NCBI GenBank assembly: GCA_021828105.1
Contig: JAKATG010000024.1
Span: forward strand, 1-64,000
DNA from: Taklimakanibacter sp021828105
GTDB taxonomy: Bacteria > Pseudomonadota > Alphaproteobacteria > Rhizobiales > Aestuariivirgaceae
Direction: 5' to 3'
DNA length: 64,000 nucleotides
The stretch's first letter is position 1; each line of letters begins with the position of its first letter. Under the pieces are notes generated by a model. The model was given only the letters and a program-made list of their open reading frames with translations, did no database searches and was not told where the DNA came from. Below, one piece after another: positions 17,541-26,442 of this stretch. A program made the position numbers and the translations under genes.

Positions 17541-18256
17541 CAGCGCTCATTCATCGAATCAAAGGCGGTGGTACTGGTCGTATCTCTCTTCGGACGCTCC
17601 TCGCGCAGGGGTTGGCCATGCACGAGGTAGTAAATGTTCTCGGCGATGTTGGTGGCATGATCGCCGATGCGCTCGAAATTCTTGGCGCCGAAGAGCAGAT
17701 GAGTGCAGGGTCCGATCATGCGCGGATCCTCCATCATGTAGGTCAGGAGCTCGCGGAAGATCGAGTTGTAGAGCGCATCGAGCTCGCCGTCGTTGCGCCA
17801 CACATCGAGCGCCTTGTTGTCATCGGTGGTCGTATAGGCGTCGAGGACATCCTTCAATTCTTCCAGGGAGAGCCTGCCCATGCGGGTCAAGCCGGCGGCG
17901 AGCTTGCGCGGCAGCTGCTCGTTGATGGCGTGGGTGCGCTTGGCGATGTTCTTGGCCAGATCGCCGATGCGCTCGAGGTCGGAGGCGACGCGGATCGCCA
18001 CCATGATCTCGCGCAGGTCGCGCGCCATCGGCTGGCGCTTGGCGATGGTGAGGATGGCGCGCTCCTCGAGCTGCAGCTCGAGCGCGTCGATCTTCTCGTC
18101 CTGGGCGATCACCACGTCGGCGAGCTTGGTGTCGCGCTTCGACAGCGCATCGATGGCCTTGGCGAGATGATCCTCGGCGAGCCCGCCCATCTGGGCGAGC
18201 ATGGTCTTGAGGTTGGCGAGGTCCTCGTCATAGGCTTTGACGATATGGTCAGACAT
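17540..18256 (-). CDS. phoU: Phosphate signalling protein PhoU
   Basis: 238-aa, two-repeat helical protein that keeps PhoR/PhoB signalling off when phosphate is ample and acts with the Pst transporter. Family features are visible: MSDHIVKAYDEDL, MGGLAEDHLAKAI, ERIGDLAKNIAKR and, in the second half, ERIGDHATNIAENIYYLV (the two ERIGD metal-binding repeats). The frame continues upstream through pstB, but MSDHIVKAYDED at 18256 is the natural start, 17 bp after the pstB stop. It overlaps phoB by one base. Confidence 0.95.
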   Translation of the reverse strand: MSDHIVKAYDEDLANLKTMLAQMGGLAEDHLAKAIDALSKRDTKLADVVIAQDEKIDALELQLEERAILTIAKRQPMARDLREIMVAIRVASDLERIGDLAKNIAKRTHAINEQLPRKLAAGLTRMGRLSLEELKDVLDAYTTTDDNKALDVWRNDGELDALYNSIFRELLTYMMEDPRMIGPCTHLLFGAKNFERIGDHATNIAENIYYLVHGQPLREERPKRDTTSTTAFDSMNER

Positions 18257-18273
18257 AATCTTGATCTCCGCGG

Positions 18274-19107
<834 letters not shown>

Positions 19108-19109
19108 AC

Positions 19110-20639
19110 TTACCAACGGCGCTCGAAGCGCTTGCGCAACAGGATCGCGGCCGCGTTCATGACGAACAGGAAGAGGAGAAGCACGACGATCGCGCCCGCC
19201 GTCTTGGACTGGAAGGCGATCTCAGGCAAATCGGACCACAGATAGATCTGGATCGGCAGCGCCGTCGCCGCATCGGTGAAGCTCGAGGGAATATCGACGA
19301 TGAAGGCGACCATGCCGATCATGAGGAGGGGTGCGGTCTCGCCCAGCGCATGGGCCATGCCGATGATGGTGCCGGTCATGATGCCGGGCATCGCCAAGGG
19401 CAGCACGTGGTGGAAGATCGCCTGCTGATGCGAGGCGCCGACCCCCAGTGCGGCTTCCTTGATCGAGGGCGGCACCGCCCGCAAGGCGGCTCTCGACGCG
19501 ATGATGATGGTGGGAAGCACGAGGAGCGCCAGCACCAGGCCGCCGACGACAGGGGCCGAGCGCGGCAGGCCGAAGAAATTGAGAAACATCGCCAGACCCA
19601 ATATGCCGAAGACGATGGACGGCACCGCGGCGAGATTGTTGATGTTGACCTCGATGATCTGGGTCAGGCGGTTCTTGGGCGCGAATTCCTCGAGATAGAT
19701 CGCCGCGGCGACGCCGATGGGCAGGCACAGAAACAAGGTCACGAGCAGCGTCAGGATGGAGCCCATGAGCGCGCCCCGGATGCCGGCGAGCTCGGGCTCA
19801 CGCGAGTCGCCCGAGGTGAAGAAGCGCCAGGCGATGCCGCTTTCGGCGACACCCTGCTCTTTCAGATGCTCGAGCCACAGAGCTTCCTGATCGTCGACGC
19901 GGCGGTTACTTTCGGGCACCGTGAAGCGCACGATGTCCCAGGCGCCTGACGCTGCCGGATCGAGCGATTTCGGCGCGGTCAACTGCTCGGCGAGGAGCGC
20001 GCCATTGCCGATGGACAGGATGCGGAACGCGCCGCCATTCATGCGGATGATGTCGCCGGGCTGCGGCAATGTCGTGGCATCGGTCGTGAGCTTGAACTTG
20101 TCGCCCTCGGCCACCGCCGTCATGGTGCCTTGGCCCGCATATTTCTCGACCCCGGTCTGGCGGCCTTTGAGATACTGGTCGGCATCGTCGGAGAGGAGGA
20201 CCGGCACCTTGGCATCCTGGCCGATGAGGGCCGGATTGCTCATCACCATGCTGCGGAAATCATCGGCTGCCCCCGAGCTCAGGAGGCCCATCAGCTTCTT
20301 GCGGTCGGCGCGCGACGTCACATCGGGGAACATGGCGCGGAAGGACTCGCGGATCGGCGCGTCGAAATCGCCGGCGCGGATGACCTTGGGATCCCTGCTG
20401 TTCTGCGGATCGATGGCCGCCTGGTCGATCTTGACCGGCAAAGTGATGCGGTTCTCGATGAAAGCCGGCAGGCCCTTGACCAGAATATCGGCAAAGAGCA
20501 GCACCAGGAAGACGGCCGTCACCGCGATGGCGGCGATACCATAGAGCTTGAAGCGGCGCTCGGCGCGATAGCGCCTGGCGACCATCGCGTCATTGTCGCT
20601 GATGCGGCGGGGAGCTGTGGCGATCGCGGTATCAGTCAT
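19110..20639 (-). CDS. pstA: Phosphate ABC transporter permease PstA
   Basis: 509-aa inner-membrane permease. After a first transmembrane helix (about 32-53) comes a long periplasmic insert (about 60-260) of the type seen in alphaproteobacterial PstA (DUF3333). The six-helix permease core follows, from about GIRGALMGSILTLLV, with the coupling loop EAALGVGASHQQAIFHHVLPLAMPG. This makes it longer than enteric PstA (about 300 aa). It overlaps the end of pstC by 8 bp. Confidence 0.93.
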   Translation of the reverse strand: MTDTAIATAPRRISDNDAMVARRYRAERRFKLYGIAAIAVTAVFLVLLFADILVKGLPAFIENRITLPVKIDQAAIDPQNSRDPKVIRAGDFDAPIRESFRAMFPDVTSRADRKKLMGLLSSGAADDFRSMVMSNPALIGQDAKVPVLLSDDADQYLKGRQTGVEKYAGQGTMTAVAEGDKFKLTTDATTLPQPGDIIRMNGGAFRILSIGNGALLAEQLTAPKSLDPAASGAWDIVRFTVPESNRRVDDQEALWLEHLKEQGVAESGIAWRFFTSGDSREPELAGIRGALMGSILTLLVTLFLCLPIGVAAAIYLEEFAPKNRLTQIIEVNINNLAAVPSIVFGILGLAMFLNFFGLPRSAPVVGGLVLALLVLPTIIIASRAALRAVPPSIKEAALGVGASHQQAIFHHVLPLAMPGIMTGTIIGMAHALGETAPLLMIGMVAFIVDIPSSFTDAATALPIQIYLWSDLPEIAFQSKTAGAIVVLLLFLFVMNAAAILLRKRFERRW

Positions 20640-21999
20640 ATTGTTCCCGGTATCTCTGAACGATCTTGAGCGCGATATAGTTGAGGGCGAGCGTGAAGAA
20701 GAACAGCACCAGGCCCAGCGCGAAGGCGGAGAGCGTCTTGGCGGAGTCGAATTCCTGGTCGCCCACCAGCAAGGTCTTGATCTGCACCGTGACGGTGGTG
20801 ACCGCGGCCAGCGGATTGAAGGTGAGATTGGCGGCCAGCCCCGCGGCCATCACCACGATCATCGTCTCGCCAACGGCGCGCGAGATGGCCAGCATGAAGG
20901 CCGAGACGATGCCGGGCAGAGCCGCCGGCAGGACGACCTTCTTGATGGTCTCGGACTTGGTGGCCCCCATGGCATAGGAGCCGTCGCGCAGCGACTGCGG
21001 CACGGCGTTGATGACGTCGTCCGACAGCGAGGAGACGAAGGGGATGATCATCATGCCCATCACCAGACCCGCGGCGAGGGCGGATTCGGAGGCGACGTCG
21101 AGACCCAGCGACTGGCCCCAGCCACGGATGAGGGGCGCCACGGTCAAGGCGGCGAAGAAGCCCAGCACCACGGTCGGGATGCCGGCCAGGATCTCGAGGA
21201 TCGGCTTGACCACGGCGCGGATCCTGGGTGTGGCATATTCGGCCATGTATATGGCCGAGAACAGGCCGAGCGGACCCGCCACCAGCATGGCGATCAAGGT
21301 GATGAGCAAGGTGCCGACGATCAGAGGTATGATGCCGAAAGCGCCGGAAGATCCGACCTGGTCGGCGCGCATGGCGGTCTGCGGCGACCATTGCAGGCCG
21401 AAGAGGAAGTCGATGGGCGATACCTTGCTGAAGAAATGCAAGGCCTCGAACACGACCGAGAACACGATGCCGATGGTGGTCAGGACCGCAACCGCGGCGC
21501 AGGCGAACAAGACATATTTGACGAAATGCTCGAACTGGTTGCGGGCGCGAAGCTCGGGCACGATGCGGCCCAGGCCCCAGAAGATGACGGCCACGCCCGC
21601 GAGCGCGCCGAGGCCGTTCAGACCCCAATAGACGAGATTGGCGGCCGATGAATAGGCGGAAGCGGCATTGCGCAACTGCTCGCTCGCCTCGCCCTGATAG
21701 GTGCCGGCGATCAGGTTCTGGATGTCGCGCAAAGCGGCATCGCGCTGGAGCTGCTCGCTGACGGAGGCCGGATCGAAGGCGCCAAGACCCTGGCTCACGA
21801 TATAGTGCGATCCCAAAGGCGCGCCGATGACATAGATCGCCATCATCACGGTGAGGACACCGGCGGCGATATAGAGGCCGTGATAGGCGGGAACAGAATG
21901 CAGCGCGCCGCCGCCGCGAATGCCGCGAGCCCTCTGGCTCCCCAGGAAGAAGCCGGCCAGCACCAGCACGGCCAGGATCGTGAAATAAGTCCCCGACAT
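20632..21999 (-). CDS. pstC: Phosphate ABC transporter permease PstC
   Basis: 455-aa inner-membrane permease partner of PstA. The N-terminal region holds two hydrophobic segments and a periplasmic stretch (about 75-130) typical of alphaproteobacterial PstC. The permease core carries GSYAMGATKSETIKKVVLPAALPGI as the loop that contacts PstB. It starts 141 bp after pstS, with a strong hairpin in between, and overlaps pstA. Confidence 0.93.
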   Translation of the reverse strand: MSGTYFTILAVLVLAGFFLGSQRARGIRGGGALHSVPAYHGLYIAAGVLTVMMAIYVIGAPLGSHYIVSQGLGAFDPASVSEQLQRDAALRDIQNLIAGTYQGEASEQLRNAASAYSSAANLVYWGLNGLGALAGVAVIFWGLGRIVPELRARNQFEHFVKYVLFACAAVAVLTTIGIVFSVVFEALHFFSKVSPIDFLFGLQWSPQTAMRADQVGSSGAFGIIPLIVGTLLITLIAMLVAGPLGLFSAIYMAEYATPRIRAVVKPILEILAGIPTVVLGFFAALTVAPLIRGWGQSLGLDVASESALAAGLVMGMMIIPFVSSLSDDVINAVPQSLRDGSYAMGATKSETIKKVVLPAALPGIVSAFMLAISRAVGETMIVVMAAGLAANLTFNPLAAVTTVTVQIKTLLVGDQEFDSAKTLSAFALGLVLFFFTLALNYIALKIVQRYREQYD

Positions 22000-22057
22000 G
22001 ACGCGCCCTTAACTATCTGACTTTCGCCGTCTCATCCTGCGGCGTTTGGGTTGGTGC

Positions 22058-22084
22058 GGAGCGCCTCCACAAGGGAGGCGCTCC
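22058..22084 (-). promoter_or_regulatory. Hairpin between pstS and pstC
   Basis: GGAGCGCCTCC (22058-22068) and GGAGGCGCTCC (22074-22084) form a perfect 11-bp stem with a 5-nt loop in the 141-bp gap between pstS and pstC. Such a stem often protects the upstream mRNA from 3' decay or partly stops transcription, giving more binding protein than permease. No U-run is present, so this role is inferred from position. Confidence 0.55.
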
Positions 22085-22140
22085 CGAAAGGGTACGAGGC
22101 GTCCGGTACATCCGCGGGCCGCCCCGGTAGAGCCGGCAGC

Positions 22141-23178
22141 TTACATCAGCTGGTCGCCCTTGATCGTTTCCAGCGCCTCGGCCGCAGCCTTGGTCTTCTG
22201 GGCTTCGTCGCCCGGCAGCGTCACCAGGCCCTTGGCGGCAAGATAGCCGTCCTCGCCCAGCGCCTTGTCGGACACATATTCCTTCACGAACTCGACCATG
22301 CCGGGAATGGTGCCGACATGTTGCTTCTTGGCATAGATGAAGAGCGGGCGGGATACCTTGTATTCGCCCGAGGCGATCGTCTCATAGCTCGGCGCCACGC
22401 CGTCGACCTGCGCGCCCTTGATCTTGTTGGCATTCTCTTCGAGGAAGGAATAGCCGAACACGCCGACGGCTTGCGGATTGGCTTCGAGCTTCTGGACGAT
22501 CAAATTGTCGTTCTCGCCGGCATCGATATAGGCGCCATCCTCACGGATCGACTTCCAGACTTTCTCGAACGCCTTGGCATCGGACTTCTTGAGCGCCTTG
22601 AGCGAATCGATCGAGGCGGCGCCCGGATCCATCACCAGCTCGACGAACGAGTCGCGCGTGCCGGAGGTGGGCGGCGGTCCAAGAACTTCGATCTTCTCAT
22701 CGGGAAGCGACGCATCGACGTCCTTCCAGGTCTTGTAGGGATTGGCGATGAGCTTGCCATCCTTGTCCGGCACTTCCTTGGCGAGCGCCAGGAAGATCTG
22801 CTGCTTGGTGAAGGTGAGATCGGGACCCGCCTTGGAATTGGCGACGGTCAGGCCGTCGAAGCCGACCTTGATCTCGACGATCTCGGTCACGCCATGCTTG
22901 GCGCAATCCTCGAACTCGCTCTTCTTGATCTGGCGCGAGGCGTTGGTGAAATCGGGATTGTCGGCGCCGATGCCGGCGCAGAAGAGCTTCATGCCGCCGC
23001 CGGTGCCGGTGGATTCGACCACCGGGGTCTTGAAGCCGCCGGTCTTGCCGAACTGCTCGGCGACCGCTGTGGTGAAGGGGTAGACCGTCGATGAGCCGAC
23101 GATGCGAATCTGGTCACGGGCTTCCGCGACGCCAGCCGTCAAAGCCAAAAGGCTCACGGCAAAAAGAAAGCGTTTCAT
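22141..23178 (-). CDS. pstS: Periplasmic phosphate-binding protein PstS
   Basis: 345-aa protein with a signal peptide (KRFLFAVSLLALTAGVAEA-RD). The mature N-terminus has the phosphate-binding loops IVGSSTVYPF and ESTGTGGGMKLFC, and later PPPTSGTRDSFVELVM. It captures phosphate and hands it to PstCA. Three PhoB half-sites lie 58-86 bp upstream of the start, so pstS has its own strong PHO promoter downstream of phoR. Confidence 0.95.
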   Translation of the reverse strand: MKRFLFAVSLLALTAGVAEARDQIRIVGSSTVYPFTTAVAEQFGKTGGFKTPVVESTGTGGGMKLFCAGIGADNPDFTNASRQIKKSEFEDCAKHGVTEIVEIKVGFDGLTVANSKAGPDLTFTKQQIFLALAKEVPDKDGKLIANPYKTWKDVDASLPDEKIEVLGPPPTSGTRDSFVELVMDPGAASIDSLKALKKSDAKAFEKVWKSIREDGAYIDAGENDNLIVQKLEANPQAVGVFGYSFLEENANKIKGAQVDGVAPSYETIASGEYKVSRPLFIYAKKQHVGTIPGMVEFVKEYVSDKALGEDGYLAAKGLVTLPGDEAQKTKAAAEALETIKGDQLM

Positions 23179-23235
23179 TCCTTGTCTCCTCTGTATGACG
23201 CCTGCTTTTCATTAGGCATCCGGCGTGTGTGTTAT

Positions 23236-23264
23236 GTGACACTCGCACTACAGGAATATGACAA
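23236..23264 (-). promoter_or_regulatory. PHO box with three half-sites upstream of pstS
   Basis: Reading the minus strand, the 7-mers TTGTCAT (23258-23264), CTGTAGT (23247-23253) and GTGTCAC (23236-23242) follow each other at exact 11-bp spacing, with 4-nt spacers ATTC and GCGA. Each resembles the CTGTCAT half-site (6/7, 5/7 and 5/7). This is the tandem arrangement PhoB dimers bind. It ends 57 bp before the pstS ATG. Confidence 0.8.
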
Positions 23265-23288
23265 TTCAAATGATTGATATAATTGAGC

Positions 23289-24380
23289 TTATTTGGCTTC
23301 GTGGGAAACCGCAGGGATACGGACGGTGAAGCTCGAGCCGGCCCCCAATTCCGACTGGATGCGCATCTTGCCGCGGTGCCGGTTGAGGATGTGCTTGACG
23401 ATCGCGAGCCCCAGGCCGGTACCGCCGCGCTGGCGGCTCTCCTGCACATTGATGCGGTAGAAGCGCTCGGTCAGCCGCGGCAGGTGCTCCTCAGCGATGC
23501 CCGGACCGAAGTCGCGCACGGTGAGCTCGCAATCCTCGCCGAGCCTGCGCCCCGAAATCTCGATCGCCTTTCCGCTCGCGGCATATTTGATGGCATTCTC
23601 GATCAGGTTCTGGACGACCTGGACAAGCTCGTCCCAATCGCCCTGCACCACGAGCGGCTCCTTGTTGTCGATCTTGATCTCGACGCCCGCAGCCTTGGCG
23701 AGGCCCGAGAGCGTGTCGCGCACATGAAACGCGATCTGCTTGAGGTCGGTCGTGCCGGTCGGGCGCAGATGGGCATTCATCTCGATGCGGCTCAGCGACA
23801 GGAGATCGTCGATCAGGCGCTTCATCCGCTCGGCCTGGGTCTGCATGAGCGCCAGGAAGCGCTCGCGCGAGACCTCGTCCTTCTTGGCCGCCCCCTGCAG
23901 CGTCTCGATGAAGCCGAGGAGCGAGGCCAAGGGCGTGCGCAATTCGTGGCTGGCATGGGCGACGAAGTCGGCGCGCAGGCGCTCGGTCTGCTGCTCGCGG
24001 GTCAGGTCCCTGAGCAAGATGAGGATCATCTGCTCGGGCTCGGCCATCGCAGCGACATAGGCTTCGAAATGGCGCTGCAAGGGCACATGCTGCTCGTAAT
24101 CGACGCGCCGCGTGCCGCCATGCTCGAGAACCGCCTGGACCGCCTCCAAAATAGCGGGGGCGCGAATGGCGGACGAAATATGCTGGCCTTCCGGATCCAT
24201 GTTGAGCAGGTCGCGCGCCTTGCCGTTGGCGCTCGCCACCAGGCCATGCGCGTCGAGCAGCATGATGGGGTCAGGCAGGGCGCCGATCAGCGCCGTCAAG
24301 GCATCCCGACTGGAAGTCCGTTCACGCAGGTCGAGGGCTGCGGCGGCAGCCCCATTATTCTTTTTCCAGGGCCAGATCAT
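23289..24380 (-). CDS. phoR: Phosphate regulon sensor kinase PhoR
   Basis: 363-aa histidine kinase for PhoB. A PAS-like domain (about 25-130) is followed by the HisKA box FVAHASHELRTPL (His145) and an HATPase domain with N-box NLIENAIKYA, G1 DFGPGI and G2 GGTGLGLAIVKHIL. No transmembrane helix is visible, unlike most PhoR proteins. An in-frame TAG sits immediately before the ATG at 24380, so the missing membrane anchor is not an annotation error at this start. It has its own PHO box 48-65 bp upstream and precedes pstS by 110 bp. Confidence 0.92.
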   Translation of the reverse strand: MIWPWKKNNGAAAAALDLRERTSSRDALTALIGALPDPIMLLDAHGLVASANGKARDLLNMDPEGQHISSAIRAPAILEAVQAVLEHGGTRRVDYEQHVPLQRHFEAYVAAMAEPEQMILILLRDLTREQQTERLRADFVAHASHELRTPLASLLGFIETLQGAAKKDEVSRERFLALMQTQAERMKRLIDDLLSLSRIEMNAHLRPTGTTDLKQIAFHVRDTLSGLAKAAGVEIKIDNKEPLVVQGDWDELVQVVQNLIENAIKYAASGKAIEISGRRLGEDCELTVRDFGPGIAEEHLPRLTERFYRINVQESRQRGGTGLGLAIVKHILNRHRGKMRIQSELGAGSSFTVRIPAVSHEAK

Positions 24381-24427
24381 CTAAGCTCGGCAAGGCGGAT
24401 CACTCATCCGCACACTCTGCTCCGCTT

Positions 24428-24445
24428 ATGACAAATTCCTGACAA
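24428..24445 (-). promoter_or_regulatory. PHO box upstream of phoR
   Basis: On the minus strand TTGTCAG (24439-24445), spacer GAAT and TTGTCAT (24428-24434) form two half-sites 11 bp apart, matching CTGTCAT at 5/7 and 6/7. The box lies 48 bp before the phoR start and suggests autoregulation of the phoR-pst operon. Confidence 0.75.
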
Positions 24446-24484
24446 ATGAGAAAGAGTGTCATGAAATCGCTTAGGGAACCTCGT

Positions 24485-24997
24485 TCATGGACCGGAACCG
24501 GAGCCGGCCGCATGCGGGAATTTCCGGTCCCGGCTCAGCATCGGCTTCAGACCGCGCAGAATGTCGTCGGCAAGCGACAACGCCTCCTCGAGCTGAATAA
24601 GGGCCATGCCGGCCTTTTTCGCATCGCTCGCAATCGAAGAGGAATTTCCACTGACCCCGCCCAGCAGCGCATGAAACTGCGCAATTTCGCGCGCCATGGA
24701 CGGCCCGAGGACACCGAGCGAAAGGGCGTTCGCCTCAAAAATCACCGGCTTCGGAACGAAGAAAGAGCACGTCGCGGGCTGCCTTCGCCTCGCTGGCCGT
24801 CCCTCAGCCGTTTCACGCAAATAGGCTTCCCATCCGCCGGTCTCGATGAAGCGCAAAATCCCTGTCACCTCGCCGGCCAAAGCGAAGGCCAGATTGCGGC
24901 GCCGCCGTCGCTTCGAAGATACATATAATCCCCAGCCGAGGAGGCTGAAAGACAACCCTCCTGCACACAAACTGACGATCAAAAGGGCGAGGGTCAT
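24485..24997 (-). CDS. Membrane-anchored protein of unknown function
   Basis: 170-aa protein. One N-terminal transmembrane helix (about 3-26) is followed by a basic cluster (SSKRRRRRN), which suggests the rest is cytoplasmic. The soluble part is mostly helical, with no motif I recognise. It lies upstream of phoR on the same strand, but the phoR PHO box separates them, so it may be independent. The coding call rests on the clear anchor topology and ATG position. Confidence 0.6.
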   Translation of the reverse strand: MTLALLIVSLCAGGLSFSLLGWGLYVSSKRRRRRNLAFALAGEVTGILRFIETGGWEAYLRETAEGRPARRRQPATCSFFVPKPVIFEANALSLGVLGPSMAREIAQFHALLGGVSGNSSSIASDAKKAGMALIQLEEALSLADDILRGLKPMLSRDRKFPHAAGSGSGP

Positions 24998-25141
24998 AAG
25001 ACCCGCCTTTCATGATCCAGCTCGCTGGATCGTCTTTCATCATATCACCGATCGGCCGTGATGGAGAAACCGTGCTGTAAAATGGCGTGCCTGCGGTGAA
25101 GTCCTGAGACCGCCGCTCCCCCCGCCTTAATCAATTTTCTG

Positions 25142-25214
25142 GAGCAAATCCTTATCGCCAAGTCTTCAAAAACCCCGGATCGAGTCCGAGGCAGGCTTTT
25201 GGCGGGATTTGCTC
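25142..25214. repeat. Dispersed palindromic repeat, copy 1
   Basis: Outer arms GAGCAAATCC (25142-25151) and GGATTTGCTC (25205-25214) enclose TTAT and inner arms CGCCAA/TTGGCG. The same arms occur at 57148-57194. The copy here has a longer centre. It occupies the 323-bp gap (24998-25320) between the unknown membrane protein and the 2-oxo acid dehydrogenase genes; I see nothing else definite in that gap. Confidence 0.7.
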
Positions 25215-25320
25215 TAGGCCGGGCGGCGGACTTGGCCTCCGGCGCTACCCCTCCGGCAAGGAACCTGGAACCCGCGGCCGCGTTATCGGTCTGCGCCGGA
25301 TGGGTTTTTAGCATCTTGTC

Positions 25321-26442
25321 ATGCCGAACGACATCAAGGCCAAGACCAGGGTTGCCACGCCGCCGGCGTCGCCGATGTCCCGTGGCGAGACGGACCTCCG
25401 CAGATTCATCGATCCTGCCGGCAAGCTTCTCCAGCCCTTGCCGAGAGCATGGGCAGGGCCTCAGCAACTGGAGCGCCTCTACCATGCGATGGTGCTCACC
25501 CGCGCCTTCGACGAGAAGGCGATCGCGCTGCAACATACAGGAAGGCTTGGGACCTATCCGTCTTCGCTCGGACAGGAGGCGGTCGCGGTCGGCATAGCCG
25601 CCGGAATGGCCGCCGAAGACATCCTCCTGCCGGCATTCCGGGAGCATGGCGCTCAGCTGTGGCGCGGTGTCTCCATGCTGGAAGTGCTTCTCTATTGGGG
25701 CGGCGATGAGCGCGGCAGCGATTTCAAGAAAGCGCGGGCGGACTTTCCGGTCTCGATCCCGGTTGCCGCACATTTTCCGCAAGCCGCCGGCGTCGCCCTT
25801 GCCCTGAAGCTGAAGGGAGGTCGGAGTATCGCCGTCTGTGCCGGAGGCGACGGCGCGACCTCGAAGGGCGATTTCTACGAGGCCATCAACATCGCCGGCG
25901 TCTGGAAGCTTCCCGCCCTCTTTGTCATCAATAACAATCAATGGGCCATTTCGGTGCCGCTCAGCGCCCAGACGGCCGCGCAAACACTTGCGCAGAAGGC
26001 CGTCGCCGCCGGGATGGAAGGGGACCGCGTGGACGGCAACGACGTGCTCGCGGTCCTCGATGCGGTGGAACGGGCCGCAGCAAGGGCCCGCCGCGGCGAC
26101 GGCCCGACACTCATCGAAGCGGTCACCTATCGGCTTGGCGACCACACCACCAGCGACAACGCCCGTCGTTACCGCCCAGACGAGGACGTCAGCCGTCACT
26201 GGAAGGAAGAACCGATCGGGCGGTTGCGTAGCTATCTCACGAGCACCGGCTATTGGACGAAGGAGCGTGAGGAGGAGCTACGCAGTCGATGCTCTGCTGC
26301 GGTCGAGGAAGCCGTTGCCGCCTATCTTGCAACCGCGGCCGAACCGCCCTCCGCCATGTTCGATCATCTGTTCGCCACCCTGCCCGCCCCGCTCAAGCGC
26401 CAACGCGATTCTGTCATCGAGGAGGCTAAAGGCCGTGACTGA
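25321..26442 (+). CDS. 2-oxo acid dehydrogenase E1 alpha subunit (branched-chain type)
   Basis: 373-aa thiamine-diphosphate enzyme subunit that decarboxylates a 2-oxo acid and passes the acyl group to E2. Visible features: LGTYPSSLGQEAVAVG, the cofactor motif GDGATSKGDFYEAINIAGVWKLPALFVINNNQ and DGNDVLAVL. This is the layout of pyruvate and branched-chain E1 alpha. The adjacent leucine dehydrogenase-type gene favours branched-chain keto acids, but a pyruvate substrate cannot be excluded. ATG 25321 has a weak ribosome site. ATG 25375 is a possible alternative. The end overlaps the E1 beta start. Confidence 0.85.
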   Translation: MPNDIKAKTRVATPPASPMSRGETDLRRFIDPAGKLLQPLPRAWAGPQQLERLYHAMVLTRAFDEKAIALQHTGRLGTYPSSLGQEAVAVGIAAGMAAEDILLPAFREHGAQLWRGVSMLEVLLYWGGDERGSDFKKARADFPVSIPVAAHFPQAAGVALALKLKGGRSIAVCAGGDGATSKGDFYEAINIAGVWKLPALFVINNNQWAISVPLSAQTAAQTLAQKAVAAGMEGDRVDGNDVLAVLDAVERAAARARRGDGPTLIEAVTYRLGDHTTSDNARRYRPDEDVSRHWKEEPIGRLRSYLTSTGYWTKEREEELRSRCSAAVEEAVAAYLATAAEPPSAMFDHLFATLPAPLKRQRDSVIEEAKGRD

